DNA of 64,000 nt, from NCBI GenBank assembly GCA_034401795.1, contig CM067366.1, positions 80,759,720 through 80,823,719 of the forward strand. Direction: 5' to 3'. The notes under the pieces are model-generated. The model saw only the letters and a program-made list of their open reading frames with translations, was not told the DNA's origin and did not search any database. Below, one piece after another: positions 1 to 10,209 of the stretch (the stretch's first letter is position 1; each line of letters opens with the position of its first letter). A program made the position numbers and the translations under genes. The DNA is from Chaetoderma sp. LZ-2023a (taxonomy: Eukaryota > Mollusca > Caudofoveata > Chaetodermatida > Chaetodermatidae).

Positions 1-2
1 CT

Positions 3-1127
3 CAGGCCGCCTTACGCAGGCGGCCGATCCAGTTGTTTCTCATGACACAATGGACCCAGAGTACAGGTTCGCTGGACTCGAATGTGTCAGTGTTGGCGCC
101 TCTGATTCACCACCTGCAATGGTGGTTGAATACAGAGAATCTCTTACCGGGGGTTTTGCTAACCCCTCCCCACCCTCAGGTGACTGTGTATACAGATGCA
201 TCGATGGAGGGCTGGGGAGCTTGCCTGGAAGAATCCACGATATCAGGGCTTTGGAATCTGGAACAGTCACAGGAACATATAAATCTACTGGAGCTAAGAG
301 CAGTAGTCCTGGGCCTGGAACATTTCTTACAGAAAGTTCAGGGCAAGATTGTTCTTATTCGTTCAGACAACTCAACAGTTGTGACTTACATAAACCGCCA
401 GGGCGGAACGAAGTCGCCCAGTCTCTGTATGATGACATGGAAACTGCTTTGTTGGTGTCTGGATCACCAGATTACCTTGAAAGCAGTTCATATTCCGGGA
501 AGGTTAAACCTGCTAGCAGACTCATTGAGCCGAAGGATGAGTGTTTTACCCACGGAATGGCAACTAAATCAATGTGTGGCGGATCGTCTGTTCGACCATT
601 GGGGGAAACCCAACATCGATTTGTTCGCAACGAAGAAGAATGCGAAGATGACGACGTACGTCTCTCCGATTCCGGATCCAAGCGCTTTCGCAACAGATGC
701 GTTAGCTATCAGCTGGGGGAGAATGTATGCATACGCATTCCCTCCAGCAATCCTGATTCCAAAAATTCTTCAGAAAATCAGACAAGAGGAATGCCAAGTG
801 CTTCTGATCGCCCCGGATTGGCCAAGCCGATCATGGTATACGGATCTGCTGGACCTTCTGGTCTGCAATCCGGTTCCTCTGCCTCTGATGGACGATATTA
901 TCTTCCAGGGCAAGGCCCTTCACAACAATCCGTCAATGTTCAGATTGACTGCATGGATGTTGTCAAGGAATCTAGAATTAAGGAGGGCTTTTCTGAGCAA
1001 GCAGCCATGTTTATGGCCAAAGCCAGGAGGGGGTCAACCTCCAGAGCATATAATTATAAAATCAACAGATTTGCAGAATGGTGCTCAAAAAGATGTATTG
1101 ATCCAATGGATTCATCTATTCAAGTAG
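3..1127 (+). CDS. DIRS polyprotein C-terminal part: RT end, RNase H, methyltransferase-like region
   Basis: The frame is open from the window edge and lacks its N-terminus. RNase H is recognised by its four acidic positions: YTDAS (about nt 190), LLEL (near 285), RSDNST (near 361) and ADSLSRR (near 515). The block after it, with NIDLFAT, DALAISW and YAFPP, resembles the DAM/methyltransferase-like region that follows RNase H in DIRS elements. In the retroelement life cycle RNase H removes RNA from the RNA:DNA hybrid during cDNA synthesis. The 3' end overlaps the recombinase ORF in another frame. Copy 2 has the same protein with a one-base deletion in RNase H; none is seen here. Confidence 0.85.
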   Translation, partial: QAALRRRPIQLFLMTQWTQSTGSLDSNVSVLAPLIHHLQWWLNTENLLPGVLLTPPHPQVTVYTDASMEGWGACLEESTISGLWNLEQSQEHINLLELRAVVLGLEHFLQKVQGKIVLIRSDNSTVVTYINRQGGTKSPSLCMMTWKLLCWCLDHQITLKAVHIPGRLNLLADSLSRRMSVLPTEWQLNQCVADRLFDHWGKPNIDLFATKKNAKMTTYVSPIPDPSAFATDALAISWGRMYAYAFPPAILIPKILQKIRQEECQVLLIAPDWPSRSWYTDLLDLLVCNPVPLPLMDDIIFQGKALHNNPSMFRLTAWMLSRNLELRRAFLSKQPCLWPKPGGGQPPEHIIIKSTDLQNGAQKDVLIQWIHLFK

Positions 1128-1966
1128 TAGCTGATTTCCTCTGTCACCTCTATGATGCCTATAGCCTCAAGCCTAACTCTATTGCTGGTTATAAGTCAGC
1201 ATTAATGTCTGTTATTCCTTGCTTGGCTAAGAGGGGAAGTGATGAAGTAAATACATTGAATGTATTAATTAAAGGCATGGGCAATCTAAGACCAAGGAAT
1301 CCTCCTGTGATTCCGTCTTGGAGTTTATCGCTAGTGCTTCAAGTACTAGGTGATAAGCCTTTTGAACCACTTAGTTCCATTTCTATGAAACTATTAACAC
1401 TGAAGACTGTGTTTTTAATTGCTGCGGCCTCGGCTAGGCGTAGGAGTGAGATTCATGCCTTATCAGCCGAGGATGACCGTTTTGTGGTTTCAGGGGAAGG
1501 CCTTAAGCTGCTACCTAGGATTAATTTCTTGGCTAAAAATCAGTCGTTGAAATATCCAGGTCAACCTATTATTTTGCCTGCTTTAACTAGATATGATCCT
1601 AATTCTAAAGCATGGTGTCCCGTCCGGGCGCTGCGCCGGTACAAACAACGTACGGCGGCATGGCGCACCGACCAGTCAGCGTTATGGTTGTCATATATTG
1701 AACCCCATGGGAGGGCTTCTAAGGACACCATTTCCAGGTGGATTGTGGAATGCATTCAGTTTTGCCATAAATCCGCCACCGGGAAGCAGGTTGACGTGGC
1801 CAAGGCTCACAGTGTCCGCGGCGTAGTGACATCCACGGCCCTATTTAATGGGGTCCCTGTGGATGATATTATGTCGGTGGCTCAGTGGCACTGTGAGTCA
1901 AGTTTTACAGACCATTATCTCCGTGACACCTCTAATCCTCTCGCCTTGTCGGTTTTGAAAAAATAA
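791..1966 (+). CDS. DIRS tyrosine recombinase
   Basis: This is a phage-integrase-type tyrosine recombinase, expected to insert circular retroelement cDNA. The core begins near nt 1031. Catalytic signatures are the first Arg in SARRRSEIH (near nt 1430), HSVR (HxxR, nt 1808-1819), the Trp of AQWHC (1885-1887) and the nucleophile Tyr in DHYL (codon 1916-1918). From the ATG at 791 the product is 391 residues; the frame is open further upstream to nt 2 with an earlier ATG at 50, so the true start is uncertain. It overlaps the RNase H frame. The frame is intact, so this copy may encode an active enzyme; the equivalent ORF in copy 2 is frameshifted. Confidence 0.87.
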   Translation: MPSASDRPGLAKPIMVYGSAGPSGLQSGSSASDGRYYLPGQGPSQQSVNVQIDCMDVVKESRIKEGFSEQAAMFMAKARRGSTSRAYNYKINRFAEWCSKRCIDPMDSSIQVVADFLCHLYDAYSLKPNSIAGYKSALMSVIPCLAKRGSDEVNTLNVLIKGMGNLRPRNPPVIPSWSLSLVLQVLGDKPFEPLSSISMKLLTLKTVFLIAAASARRRSEIHALSAEDDRFVVSGEGLKLLPRINFLAKNQSLKYPGQPIILPALTRYDPNSKAWCPVRALRRYKQRTAAWRTDQSALWLSYIEPHGRASKDTISRWIVECIQFCHKSATGKQVDVAKAHSVRGVVTSTALFNGVPVDDIMSVAQWHCESSFTDHYLRDTSNPLALSVLKK

Positions 1967-2497
1967 ATCGGTTTATATTTTTTGAGGTGATTTCCTCATT
2001 ACTTATATATATCACAATTAATTTATGGAAACACCCACTTTTTTGGGCCTGCATCAGTCTTTACCGATGGGAAGATGATGTCAGCAGCCATTTTCAACAA
2101 GGTCAGTCTTGTTCATGTGTTGTCCGTTGTTGATTGTATTGTCACGATTACCCGTTATTAATATGGTGATGGTTTGTGTATTTGTGTGGTTCATTGTTGA
2201 GAGTTACGAAAATGGAGCTTTTTCGTCTCTGTCCTGTAGTACATGGCACTTGTACGTAGAGAGCGTATAGGACATTGAGGTCAGTCGACTCTTCCTCCCA
2301 GGAAGGAGGGGGGGGAGCGCATATGACATTCGGTCATCTCTCATACATCGGTCGTGTTATCCGATGGTTAGTCAAATCCTGACTGTTTTTTCTTACAGTT
2401 TCAGAAGTTTAAGTGCCTTAAACGCAGAAAAGCGTATTGGGATGAGCTGGTCTTTTGACCTCGCCTCCCTCCCGCCAGATTCACTTTCGAATTCTGG
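1967..2497 (+). other. DIRS 3' noncoding region
   Basis: This lies between the recombinase stop and the internal complementary region. It is conserved with 18539-19047 of copy 2 and has no ORF. A short dyad, GTACATGG/CTTGTAC near 2240, is present in both copies. It may hold replication or RNA-end signals; that is inference. Confidence 0.6.
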
Positions 2498-2600
2498 CAA
2501 TATCAAAAGTATTAGGGAGGTAAGTATACTCTTGAAGTGAAATAAACGAAATCTAGGATTTCTTTTTTCACGAGAGAGTTGATACTTACCTCCCTAGATA
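2498..2600 (+). repeat. DIRS internal complementary region, copy 1
   Basis: The first half is the reverse complement of a DIRS left end (compare 12441-12490 in copy 2). The second half is the reverse complement of this copy's own right end (2825-2886). Such a region is the hallmark of DIRS elements, where it is thought to template joining of both termini into circular DNA. Confidence 0.85.
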
Positions 2601-2649
2601 CGGACCCGGCCTCTCCACCCCACAGAGGCTCGGTCTTCAGGCTCTTAAT

Positions 2650-2886
2650 AGTTGCATGTGTGTCAGCCAATAATCTAGTCAGAGGAAGTGCTAGTCTGCG
2701 CATGCGCGGTGGTGGGGCTGGCATCCGCCAGACTACGCTCTGACTCCCTGCCCAGTAGGGGCACCTAACTGTTTTAAATCTGAGTGTTTATTGAGTGAAA
2801 GCCAATATTTAGCAATATCAAAAGTATTAGGGAGGTAAGTATCAACTCTCTCGTGAAAAAAGAAATCCTAGATTTCGTTTATTTCA
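2650..2886 (+). repeat. DIRS right inverted terminal repeat, copy 1
   Basis: It matches 19205-19433 and is inverted relative to 12441-12640. The outermost ~55 bases are absent from the left repeat but complementary to the ICR. The end is placed at 2883-2886 because ICR complementarity stops there. Confidence 0.8.
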
Positions 2887-3149
2887 GTTTATCCATCAAT
2901 CATATGATCTGTTTCATAATCAACTCTGTAACATGTAGCAAGATGTCATAATCAATTACATCATGAAGGATGTGGATAAGTTCATCATGAACGCGTGATT
3001 GATAACGGAGTAAGCACAGCATAGCTGTATAGTTTTCTGGAAATTCAGATTCAGATAGTGCAGGGATTGATCGATCCCAGCAGGGGCGAAACATTGGTGG
3101 AGCTTGCCTAGAAATGGGCGGGGCATAGCTAAAACTGGTTTCTTCCATT
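2884..3149 (-). repeat. Family B MITE, core deleted, reverse orientation
   Basis: Both outer arms are present ('gtttatccatcaatcatatg' and the 'gatcgatccc...gggcggggcatagc' arm), but the palindromic core is lost. DIRS copy 1 is inserted right at its left end. Confidence 0.6.
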
Positions 3150-3242
3150 CAGCCCAAAGATTACTATTACACTGTACAGTACAGCTTATAAAAAGCATAG
3201 TTCATGCTTTTAAAACAAACACAGACACATGTTAGTTAGTAC

Positions 3243-3600
3243 AATGGACCTTTCCAGTTTTAGCTATGCCCCGTCTATCACTAGCTAAGCTCCACCCACA
3301 CATCACTTGTGTTGGGATCGATCGATCTCTGAACTCCCTGACTATCAATTTCCAGAAAACTATACAGGTTATTAAGCTGTTAAATATTTTGAAACTAATT
3401 TGACTGGAACAGCTGCCTATGGCAGCAACAGCGCCCCATCAAATTAGTTTCAAAATATTTAACAGAATGTTTATTAAATGGTAAATACATACAATTCGTA
3501 CAATGTGTTGAACTATTAAAGACTATAGATGGACTATTTCGAGTCATTCATGACATCATGTAGTTGATTATGACATCATATGATTGAGTAAGGAAATGGA
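3243..3600 (+). repeat. Family B foldback MITE
   Basis: A complete copy. The left arm starts with 'atggacctttccagttttag' and contains a GATCGATCGAT motif. The core palindrome at 3377-3465 pairs 'tttgaaactaatttgac' with its reverse complement around a CTGCC/GGCAG loop. The right arm carries the 'acatacaattcgtacaa' block and repeated TGACATCAT motifs. No coding capacity. Confidence 0.75.
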
Positions 3601-3617
3601 ATCTTATGAACACAATG

Positions 3618-3712
3618 TAAGAAATGTGCTGTTGAATGTTCTGAACATAATTAGGATTGAGCTGCCTTTAGTGCTTTAGGTAGCAATTAAGTTCCAGATA
3701 TTCAACAGTGCA
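3618..3712 (+). repeat. Degraded palindrome related to family B core
   Basis: It contains 'ctgttgaatgttctgaacat' and ends with 'ccagatattcaacag', the two arm ends of a B-type core, with the middle eroded. The variant 'gaacataatt' is shared with the better preserved palindrome at 5389. Confidence 0.45.
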
Positions 3713-3955
3713 CTGTTTTGGAAACAGTTTAATTTAGTGTATATGAACTGGCATCATCAGCATGACACTAATGTAATTAATGGATTTAGCATGATTTAGT
3801 CTGTACACTACATCGATTGCAACAGGATTTCTTAGCATGTATATATGTATAAAACATCATTATTGGAGGCAGCATTTCTGCCTCATTTTTGTTTCAATAT
3901 CTCCCTGTTTGTAGAACACAGGATGTTAGCTTATATCTCAGCAGGATTGAGGAAT

Positions 3956-4315
3956 CCCGTTTTACCTATGCACCGCCCATCTCTAACTAACCTCTACCCA
4001 TGCTTTGCCTGTGTTGGGATCAATCGATCGATCCTTGCACTCCCTGAAAATTTTATAGAAAACCATGTATAGGTAAGCTGTTGAATATTTTGAAACTAAT
4101 TTGACTGAATGCTGTTGCTACCTAAGGCAGCAAAGGCGCCAAGTGAAATTAGTTGAAAAATATATTTAGCAGAATGTTTATTAAATAGTAGACATACAAT
4201 TCGTACAACCTGACAGACTATTAAGCATTTATGACAGACTTAATTACGTCATTCATGACGTAATTGATTATGACGTCAGCCTACATTTGACGTTGTTGAT
4301 TATGAATGATAATTG
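3956..4315 (+). repeat. Family B foldback MITE
   Basis: Same layout as the copy at 3243, more diverged: GATCGATCGATC arm near 4019, core at about 4078-4170, then the 'acatacaattcgtacaa' arm with a TGACGTCA site at 4271-4278. Confidence 0.7.
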
Positions 4316-4591
4316 GATTGATCTATTGTAATATATAGAGTCTAAACAAGGCTACAAATCAGTTATTGTGCACATAAACTAAGATAACTATAAACATTAC
4401 ATGTATCTCACGCCACTAGAGGGATCCAGTCTATAACTTAAGCATCTGACACCATAATCATATAAATACGTCGTACATTAGCTGAGGACACAATCAAAAT
4501 GACGGAGCTCCGTCACAAAAATCGAAAATTTCTGACATGAAAGTATTTGATATTTTGGTATATATTATATATTTTGGTATTTGAAAGTATT

Positions 4592-4798
4592 CTGTTGAAC
4601 ACTGAACTAACTATGCAACAACAACCAATTGTCAAATTAGTTTCAAAATATTCAAAAACCTACATGTACATGTATCTGAATTGTTACCTTGGAATTTAGA
4701 TTTTGAAAATTCAGCTTTCAAAGCCTCAAATTGATTACAACCCTTGTAAGAAGTTGATGGAGCTTGGCTAGAAATGGGCGGAGCATAGGTGGAAATGC
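4592..4798 (-). repeat. Family B fragment
   Basis: It retains one core arm ('caaattagtttcaaaatatt' near 4633) and a degenerate outer arm with 'gagcttggctagaaatgggc'. The other arm is eroded. Confidence 0.5.
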
Positions 4799-4887
4799 TT
4801 GTGATCTATGGGAACATTAACGCATGCAATTGTTCATCGCTTGACCATTCTGAAATTTGTTCAGATTTTCAATTTTCTCATAGAAAA

Positions 4888-5015
4888 TGTCCATTTGCAG
4901 ACAAAGAGATTATTTTTTTAATTTATCGCCAGAATGTCTACTGGCTTGGTTATCGAGCCAGTCATTCTATTGGTAAGTTTTCAAAAATAGTTTTCTCATC
5001 ATCTGCAAATGAACA
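4888..5015 (+). repeat. Family A long palindrome (MITE)
   Basis: The left arm 'tgtccatttgcag' and right arm 'ctgcaaatgaaca' flank a stem containing 'ggcttggttatcgagcc' at the loop. Flanked on the left by the family A outer sequence 'attttctcatagaaaatg'. Confidence 0.7.
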
Positions 5016-5061
5016 TTTCTCAAGGCCAATGCAAAATTTGTTTCTGATGTGATCTTTAGGA

Positions 5062-5209
5062 ATGTGCATGTGCCATGTTTGCTGGTCAAGAGAAAATGAT
5101 TTTTGAAAATATTTCAAATTCGTTTAACTGGAATGCCTAGCTCTAACCGAGTTGCGCATTCCAGTGATAATATTTCAAAAATAGACTTCTTGGCCTTCAA
5201 ATGAACATT
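5062..5209 (+). repeat. Family A palindrome, diverged
   Basis: Imperfect stem with 'ggtcaagagaaaatgatttt' against 'aaaaatagacttcttggcc'; the loop is replaced by 'ctagctctaaccgag'. Confidence 0.55.
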
Positions 5210-5388
5210 CACTAATATGTCTAACAATGAATTTAGATTTCCTTGACTAATTCGGAACATTGATTTCACAATCCAGTGGTGCCTACAATGCAGGTCATAA
5301 ATAAGTTAGAATGCTTCCAAAACAAAAAAAGACAAAACTATAAACATATTAGTACGTGTACACTTTTGATCATGATGTAAGAGATGTT

Positions 5389-5479
5389 CTGTTGAATATT
5401 TTGAACATAATTGGATTGGAAGACATTGCTGCCTTAGGCAGCAATGTGTTCCAATCCAATTATGTTCAAAATATTGAAT
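5389..5479 (+). repeat. Near-perfect palindrome, family B subtype
   Basis: Stem of about 43 bp around a TTA loop (CTGCC TTA GGCAG). Its arms read 'ttgaacataattggattgg' and the exact complement, unlike the canonical 'ttgaaactaatttgactgg'; the differences are matched in both arms. Only one small bulge is seen. Confidence 0.75.
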
Positions 5480-5489
5480 ATTACATTGT

Positions 5490-6100
5490 TTCTCAGCTGT
5501 ACTTCACTGCTCCGCGGGTTGTGTCTGTACACCTAGCAGTCTATTTGGCAGCTATATATAGTGATATCAGGACTTTGAAATAATACAATAGTGCTAAAGA
5601 GATACTGTACATGTATGTGTGAATCATTCACATAAATATTAATAGGGTGTGTTGAATGGTGTTCAAGGATATAATGACTTACATGTATTCAGTAATTTAC
5701 CGATAACAATGTTCTGCGGTAGATCATAATGCTCTTAAAACTTCTTTCCGTGAACAAATATTTGTCAAATTAGGGCGTATATCAGCAGTCATTAGCAGTT
5801 ATTTTGCTTCAATGTAGGCATTTAGTAAATAATATGCTTTTTGATCTACGATACATTAATTTTGTAACACTAGATGAGTACAAAATGTAGTTGGTTCTCA
5901 ATTTGTGTTTGTCCTAAGCCAGACATTACATGCATATATCAGTTTTGCTAATAGGTAACCCGCTTAGATACAAGTAGCCTTCATTTTGGATTGTCTCACA
6001 CAGACATGTGCACGCTCACATAAATTTATGCAGTCATATATTTAACCTGTAAGTCATGTTAAATGGTCAAGATTTTTTGTCAAGCGATTCTAAATTTTTG
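5490..6100. other. No gene or clear repeat seen
   Basis: AT-rich sequence without a supported ORF, splice-flanked exon or recognisable element. Confidence 0.5.
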
Positions 6101-6107
6101 TTCATTT

Positions 6108-6235
6108 AATGCCATTTGCAGGCTTAGATAAGACTATTTTTCAGATTTTATCACTGGAATGACTACCTCGCTAACCGAGCAAGTCATTTCTGTGGTATAT
6201 TTTCAAAATAGTATTTTCTCCCTCAAATGGACATT
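6108..6235 (+). repeat. Family A palindrome, diverged
   Basis: Arms 'atgccatttgcaggctta' and 'cctcaaatggacat' with the loop 'cctcgctaaccgagcaag'. Confidence 0.6.
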
Positions 6236-6395
6236 TTATAAGATCATGGATTGGCCATAAAAGTGTTAAATATATACAGTCCACCCTGTCTATTTAGACC
6301 ACATGCACACCTTTGACCTTAGTGCTACGGATGCCTGGATAACCGACTTTATGGTCAAGATGGCCACATCTGTTCTCTGTAGTGGTCTTTAGGAA

Positions 6396-6520
6396 TGTCC
6401 ATTTGCAGGCCAAGAGAAGGGTATTTTTTTAAAACAACACTGGAATGACTGACTCGATAACTCGACCATTCCAGTGGTAAATTTGCAGAAGTACTCTTCT
6501 CACGGTCTGCAAAGGGACTT
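6396..6520 (+). repeat. Family A palindrome
   Basis: Left arm 'tgtccatttgcaggccaaga'; the right arm is worn ('ggtctgcaaagggact'). Preceded by the 'gtagtggtctttagga' outer segment of the family. Confidence 0.6.
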
Positions 6521-6619
6521 TCAAAGAATCGATATTAGCTTTACACGTAGACCTGTTTTTATCATTAAACCTTTAATGGTCAGATTGGGTCTAGAAAATC
6601 AAAATATTTGCTTATTGAA

Positions 6620-6748
6620 TGTCCATTTGTAGGCCAAGTGAAGACTATTTTTGAAAATATACCACTGGAATAACTGGCTCGTTTATCGAGCCAGGCATTC
6701 CAGTGGTAAATTTTCAAAAATAGTCTTCTCTTGGCCTGCAAATGGACA
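6620..6748 (+). repeat. Family A palindrome, well preserved
   Basis: 129-bp inverted repeat with a stem of about 60 bp and the loop 'gctcgtttatcgagc'. It is flanked by both asymmetric outer segments of the family ('aatatttgcttattga' and 'cctcaagaccta'). Confidence 0.8.
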
Positions 6749-6961
6749 GCCCTCAAGACCTATACAGAGAATAGATTTGACCATTAAAGGATTCATGTGT
6801 CATAGGCTGGAAATGTAAGCACTTGGCCGAACATCACATTTTGGTGGCCAGTGGATCATCAAAGGCTATTTCAAATGATGCTGGATGCTAATAATGAAAT
6901 TCACCCATCGTGTTAATGGTCATGCCCACCTAAAACACACTCTGCAGGAGACTTGAGGGAA

Positions 6962-7073
6962 TGTCCATTTACAGGCGAAGGGAGAACAATTTTTGAAAAT
7001 TTACCACTGAAACGACTGGCTCCGTTATGCCAGTGATAAATTGTCAAAAATCATCTCTGCCTGTAAATCGACA
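6962..7073 (+). repeat. Family A palindrome, shortened
   Basis: Arms 'tgtccatttacagg' and 'cctgtaaatcgaca' share the C-to-T/G-to-A change at the same stem pair. The right stem is shortened by a deletion near the loop. Confidence 0.6.
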
Positions 7074-7110
7074 TTCACTAAACAATAATCTCAATTTTCT
7101 TGATCAATCG

Positions 7111-7799
7111 TGACCAATAAATGTTAAGGCATATTCACACTATTTTTAATATGGCCAGTTTAGTGTATAGAGCCCCCATCTTATTAGAGGTTTGTATTTT
7201 CGAGGTGGGAGTCTATTTTCAAACTTTTTATGTTTGTTAGATACTTCTTAGCTACATGTGTTTGTATTTAAAACAAGCGTGTACATGGTTTGTGGTTTGT
7301 GACCTACAGGTCATGCCGGTAGGTGGCTTTGTCAGAGATGAAGGTTTAGCCGGCGGACAGACCTGCATATACTATCTAGGTGTGAGATACAGCTACATGA
7401 TTTGAAAATACATGTACTTGCAAAATAATGCAGGACACACCCGTAGTTCAGATTTGGGAACCCCTACATGTAGATGGAGATCTGAATTTTGCATGGGTCT
7501 TAAACACAGCATGCATGGCGTGGCTTTGTATACAGTAGTACGCTTTACTAACCATTAGCTTATTCAATATTAACCCTTTCACCAATGAAATCTAACTATC
7601 TCCATTGCAGGAAGGAAAGTAGTTTAATATTCTGAATACATTGTTCAACTATAGTAGCCTTTGTGACCTCGACCGTGCAACTGCTTTCAGTTAAATTAAT
7701 TAAAAAAATATTAGTAGCCTATGTTGTTAATATAATTCTAACTTAATTTATTGTATCTGCTCTCTAGGCTTAAAAAATTCTTACGAATGGTCGATAACA
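7111..7799. other. No gene seen; one TTAACCC end
   Basis: No supported ORF. 'ttaaccctttcaccaatgaa' near 7570 resembles the end of the family C element at 8937, but no partner end is visible. Confidence 0.4.
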
Positions 7800-7870
7800 A
7801 AATTCTGTACTAAGATTAATTCTTTAGCCCTCAAATTTATTCAAGAAAATTTCAATTTTCTCAAAGAAAA

Positions 7871-7986
7871 TGTAAATTTGCAGACCAAGAGAAGACTATT
7901 TTTGAAATTTTACCACTGGAATGACTGGCTCGATTATCGAGTAGTAAAACTTCAAAAATAGTCTTCTCTTGGGCTGCAAATTTACA
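7871..7986 (+). repeat. Family A palindrome with matched arm changes
   Basis: Arms read 'tgtaaatttgcag' and 'ctgcaaatttaca', where most copies read 'tgtccatttgcag' and 'ctgcaaatggaca'. The two-base change is present and complementary in both arms. Confidence 0.75.
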
Positions 7987-8049
7987 TTTCTCAAGACCAC
8001 TACAGAAGCTGTTTTTGGCTGATTACGAGTGGTTAAAGGGTTAATTATG

Positions 8050-8740
8050 GCAGATGTTGGTTGAGATATTGATTTGGGGAGCCGAAAAATTTAGTCTTGA
8101 GATTGCCTTTTCATCTGCTGTATTACATGTTTATTCTGCACCCCTGATATTGATGTGAGAGTATATAGGGGTAGCCACAGCCATGTGCATGAGTGAGTGA
8201 GTCTGTCTGTTTGCGCGAATGTCTGCCGATATAACTCACATTCTATTGAAGAGAACTATTCATTTTGTGCTCAAAAGGTTAAAAGCTGTGGTCAAGTAAA
8301 AGGGATGGCACTATCTATTTTTCCTAACATTGATAGTTTTTAATGTTTAATGACACGTTTATGAGCACTGCTTGTGGATAATTTCAGATGATTCTCTTTA
8401 TTATTACACATGTTTGCGAGGCAGTTACCTATGTATCAGTTACAATCTGCATGTCAGCAGACTAACATGACTAACGTTCAGCAAACTAACATTTACCTTG
8501 ACTTGTCACATGTGTCATGGAAGTGACGTCTCGATCACAGAAAATATCCATCTACCGACACAGTCCAACTCGGGGAAAAAATATAAACGCTTTGTTAGAT
8601 AATGCTAAACATGTTAGTCATTTCTAACCGATGTCCCTACACAGAAAATGCTGGTGCATTTTAAGCTCGTTCTTGTTTAGTTTTTCTTAAGTTTAGGTGC
8701 ATTTTAGTTACTTTGTTTGAAGCTCTATGATTCTTTAAAC
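8050..8740. other. No gene or clear element seen
   Basis: AT-rich sequence with no supported ORF or repeat. Confidence 0.45.
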
Positions 8741-8787
8741 CCTTTAGAGGTCAAGCCATCCAAAACTGGCCTCTGTAGTAGTCTTTA

Positions 8788-8890
8788 GGAGGCCAAGAGA
8801 CTTATTTTTGAAAATTTGCCACTTGAATGGCTCGCTTGATAACAGAACAGTGGTACATTTTCAAAAAGTCTTAGCCTCCAAATTGACATT
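8788..8890 (+). repeat. Family A palindrome, degraded
   Basis: Keeps 'ggccaagagacttatttttg' and the right arm 'tacattttcaaaaagtctta'; both ends of the stem are damaged. Confidence 0.5.
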
Positions 8891-8936
8891 CAGTCAGCAA
8901 CTTTTTTGACTATCGTGTTCAAATCTGACCATTATA

Positions 8937-9118
8937 ACCCTTTCATCGATGAAGTCCCTGTATCTACTTTTCAAGGCAACCATACAGGAAAACTGTTGAA
9001 TATTTTGAAATTAATTTGACCCTAAGCCAAGAGTTAAAAATAATTTCAAAATATTAAACAGAATATATTTTATGTGATAAAGAATATACTTGCTCCATGA
9101 TTTGTCAGTGAAAGGGTT
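8937..9118 (+). repeat. Family C MITE with CCCTTTCA/TGAAAGGG ends
   Basis: Ends 'aaccctttcatcgatgaa' and 'tttgtcagtgaaagggtta' are imperfect inverted repeats. The interior has a short palindrome 'ctgttgaatattttgaaatt' related to the family B core. Confidence 0.6.
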
Positions 9119-9294
9119 AGAGTGTTAAGAACCTGATTCCTTCTCATAACTGGTTATTTATGAATTTTCTGTATGAGTTACCTCCCTTACCATGTATTTG
9201 ATGAGTAAAGGTTTAACACAATTTTAGGTTGCTGTTATAAATTGTATTAAAATTCAGGTAAAATAAATGAATTCTTTGAGTTTGACATAAATTT

Positions 9295-9530
9295 TTAACC
9301 CTTTAGCACTCAAGCCGGCCTAAAATGGCTTTTGCAGTAGTCTTGATAAATTTCCATTTGCAGACCAACAGTCACCAAGAGAAGGCGATTTTAGAAAATG
9401 TATCACTAGAATGAATGATCGACTCGATAACCAAGCCAGTCATTCCAGTGATTAATTTTCAAATACATGTATAATCTCTTGGTCTGGAAATGGACATTTT
9501 CTATTAGAAAATTTACATTTTTTAAAGAAA
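9295..9530 (+). repeat. Family A MITE unit
   Basis: Begins 'ttaaccctttagcactcaag', followed by 'gccggcctaaaatggctttt'; the palindrome spans 9350-9496 with an inserted 'cagtcaccaa'. The right TTAA end is unclear. Confidence 0.65.
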
Positions 9531-9576
9531 TTTGAGTTAAATTTTAACTGCTAATGACTGCTGATCTATGTTTCAG

Positions 9577-9690
9577 TATGGGCGATGGGGTATCCTTTCC
9601 TACACGCGCTGCAGCAATACAGCCAACTAACTCCTACCAAACAATGGGTACCACTACCACTACTCCATCGCCTTCAGACCAACAACCGAG
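9577..9690 (+). CDS. Candidate host exon, duplicate of exon at 19795
   Basis: A polypyrimidine tract and acceptor 'tatgtttcag' precede an open 114-bp segment ending at GAG|GTTAGA. It is phase 2 at both ends. The translation starts SMGDGVSFPTR and continues Thr/Ser/Pro/Gln-rich. The exon at 19795 starts in the same phase with SMGDGVTYPTR, so one is probably a duplicate of the other. The phases allow inclusion in series or skipping. An alternative donor at 9648 (GTACCA) would end in phase 1. The gene is not recognised. The match between two splice-bounded segments is the main support. Confidence 0.55.
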
Positions 9691-10015
9691 GTTAGACGCA
9701 CACTGCATCGCTATTAAACAAATAATTATGACCTTATAGACCTGATATAGAAACTACAAATTAAAATTTATGTAGGAGTGATTTGTTATATTTTGTTTAT
9801 AAAAAATGTAAAAAAATTAATTTCAAGATTTATGTAGATATTTCATGAAATTATGATTGATTGCCTGATTACAACGATATGACTATTTTAATTTTCTATA
9901 AATATAAATTTCTAGTTTATACATGCGGTCAACGCTAAATGAGAAAAGCTATTCATCTTTGAGACTAAAAAGTTGCATTTTTTTTAGATTGACCGATCAC
10001 CTATCTGTCCGTTAA

Positions 10016-10135
10016 CTCTTAATTATCAAGCCAGCCCAAAACGGCTTCTGCAACGATTTGAAGAATGTCCATTTGCAGGCCAAGAGAAGAATGTTTTTGA
10101 AATTTTATCACTGAAATGACTGGCTCAATAATTGA
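10016..10135 (+). repeat. Half of a family A unit
   Basis: Left outer segment ('aaaacggcttctgcaa') and left arm to 'gactggctcaataat'; the right arm is missing. Confidence 0.55.
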
Positions 10136-10209
10136 TTCTTTGTGTTACCTCAGCCTACAGGTTGACATACATGTACTTGTCAGTAAATGATAAACTCTGC
10201 CATTAATTA

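Larger units (their letters stand above)
1..2886 (+). mobile_element. DIRS-like retrotransposon copy 1, 3' part, cut by window start
   Basis: The segment begins inside the end of the reverse transcriptase domain, aligns with 16598-19433 of the second copy, and carries RNase H, a methyltransferase-like region, a tyrosine recombinase, an internal complementary region and the right terminal repeat. This order is diagnostic of DIRS elements, which integrate through a tyrosine recombinase instead of a DDE integrase. The visible reading frames are uninterrupted, so this copy is younger or better preserved than copy 2. The right end abuts a family B repeat without a visible target duplication, as expected for DIRS. 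Confidence 0.9.

Noticed and set aside
6620..6748. microRNA precursor
   Set aside because: The stem is too long and too perfect, and dozens of copies exist. It fits a MITE, though small RNAs could arise from it.
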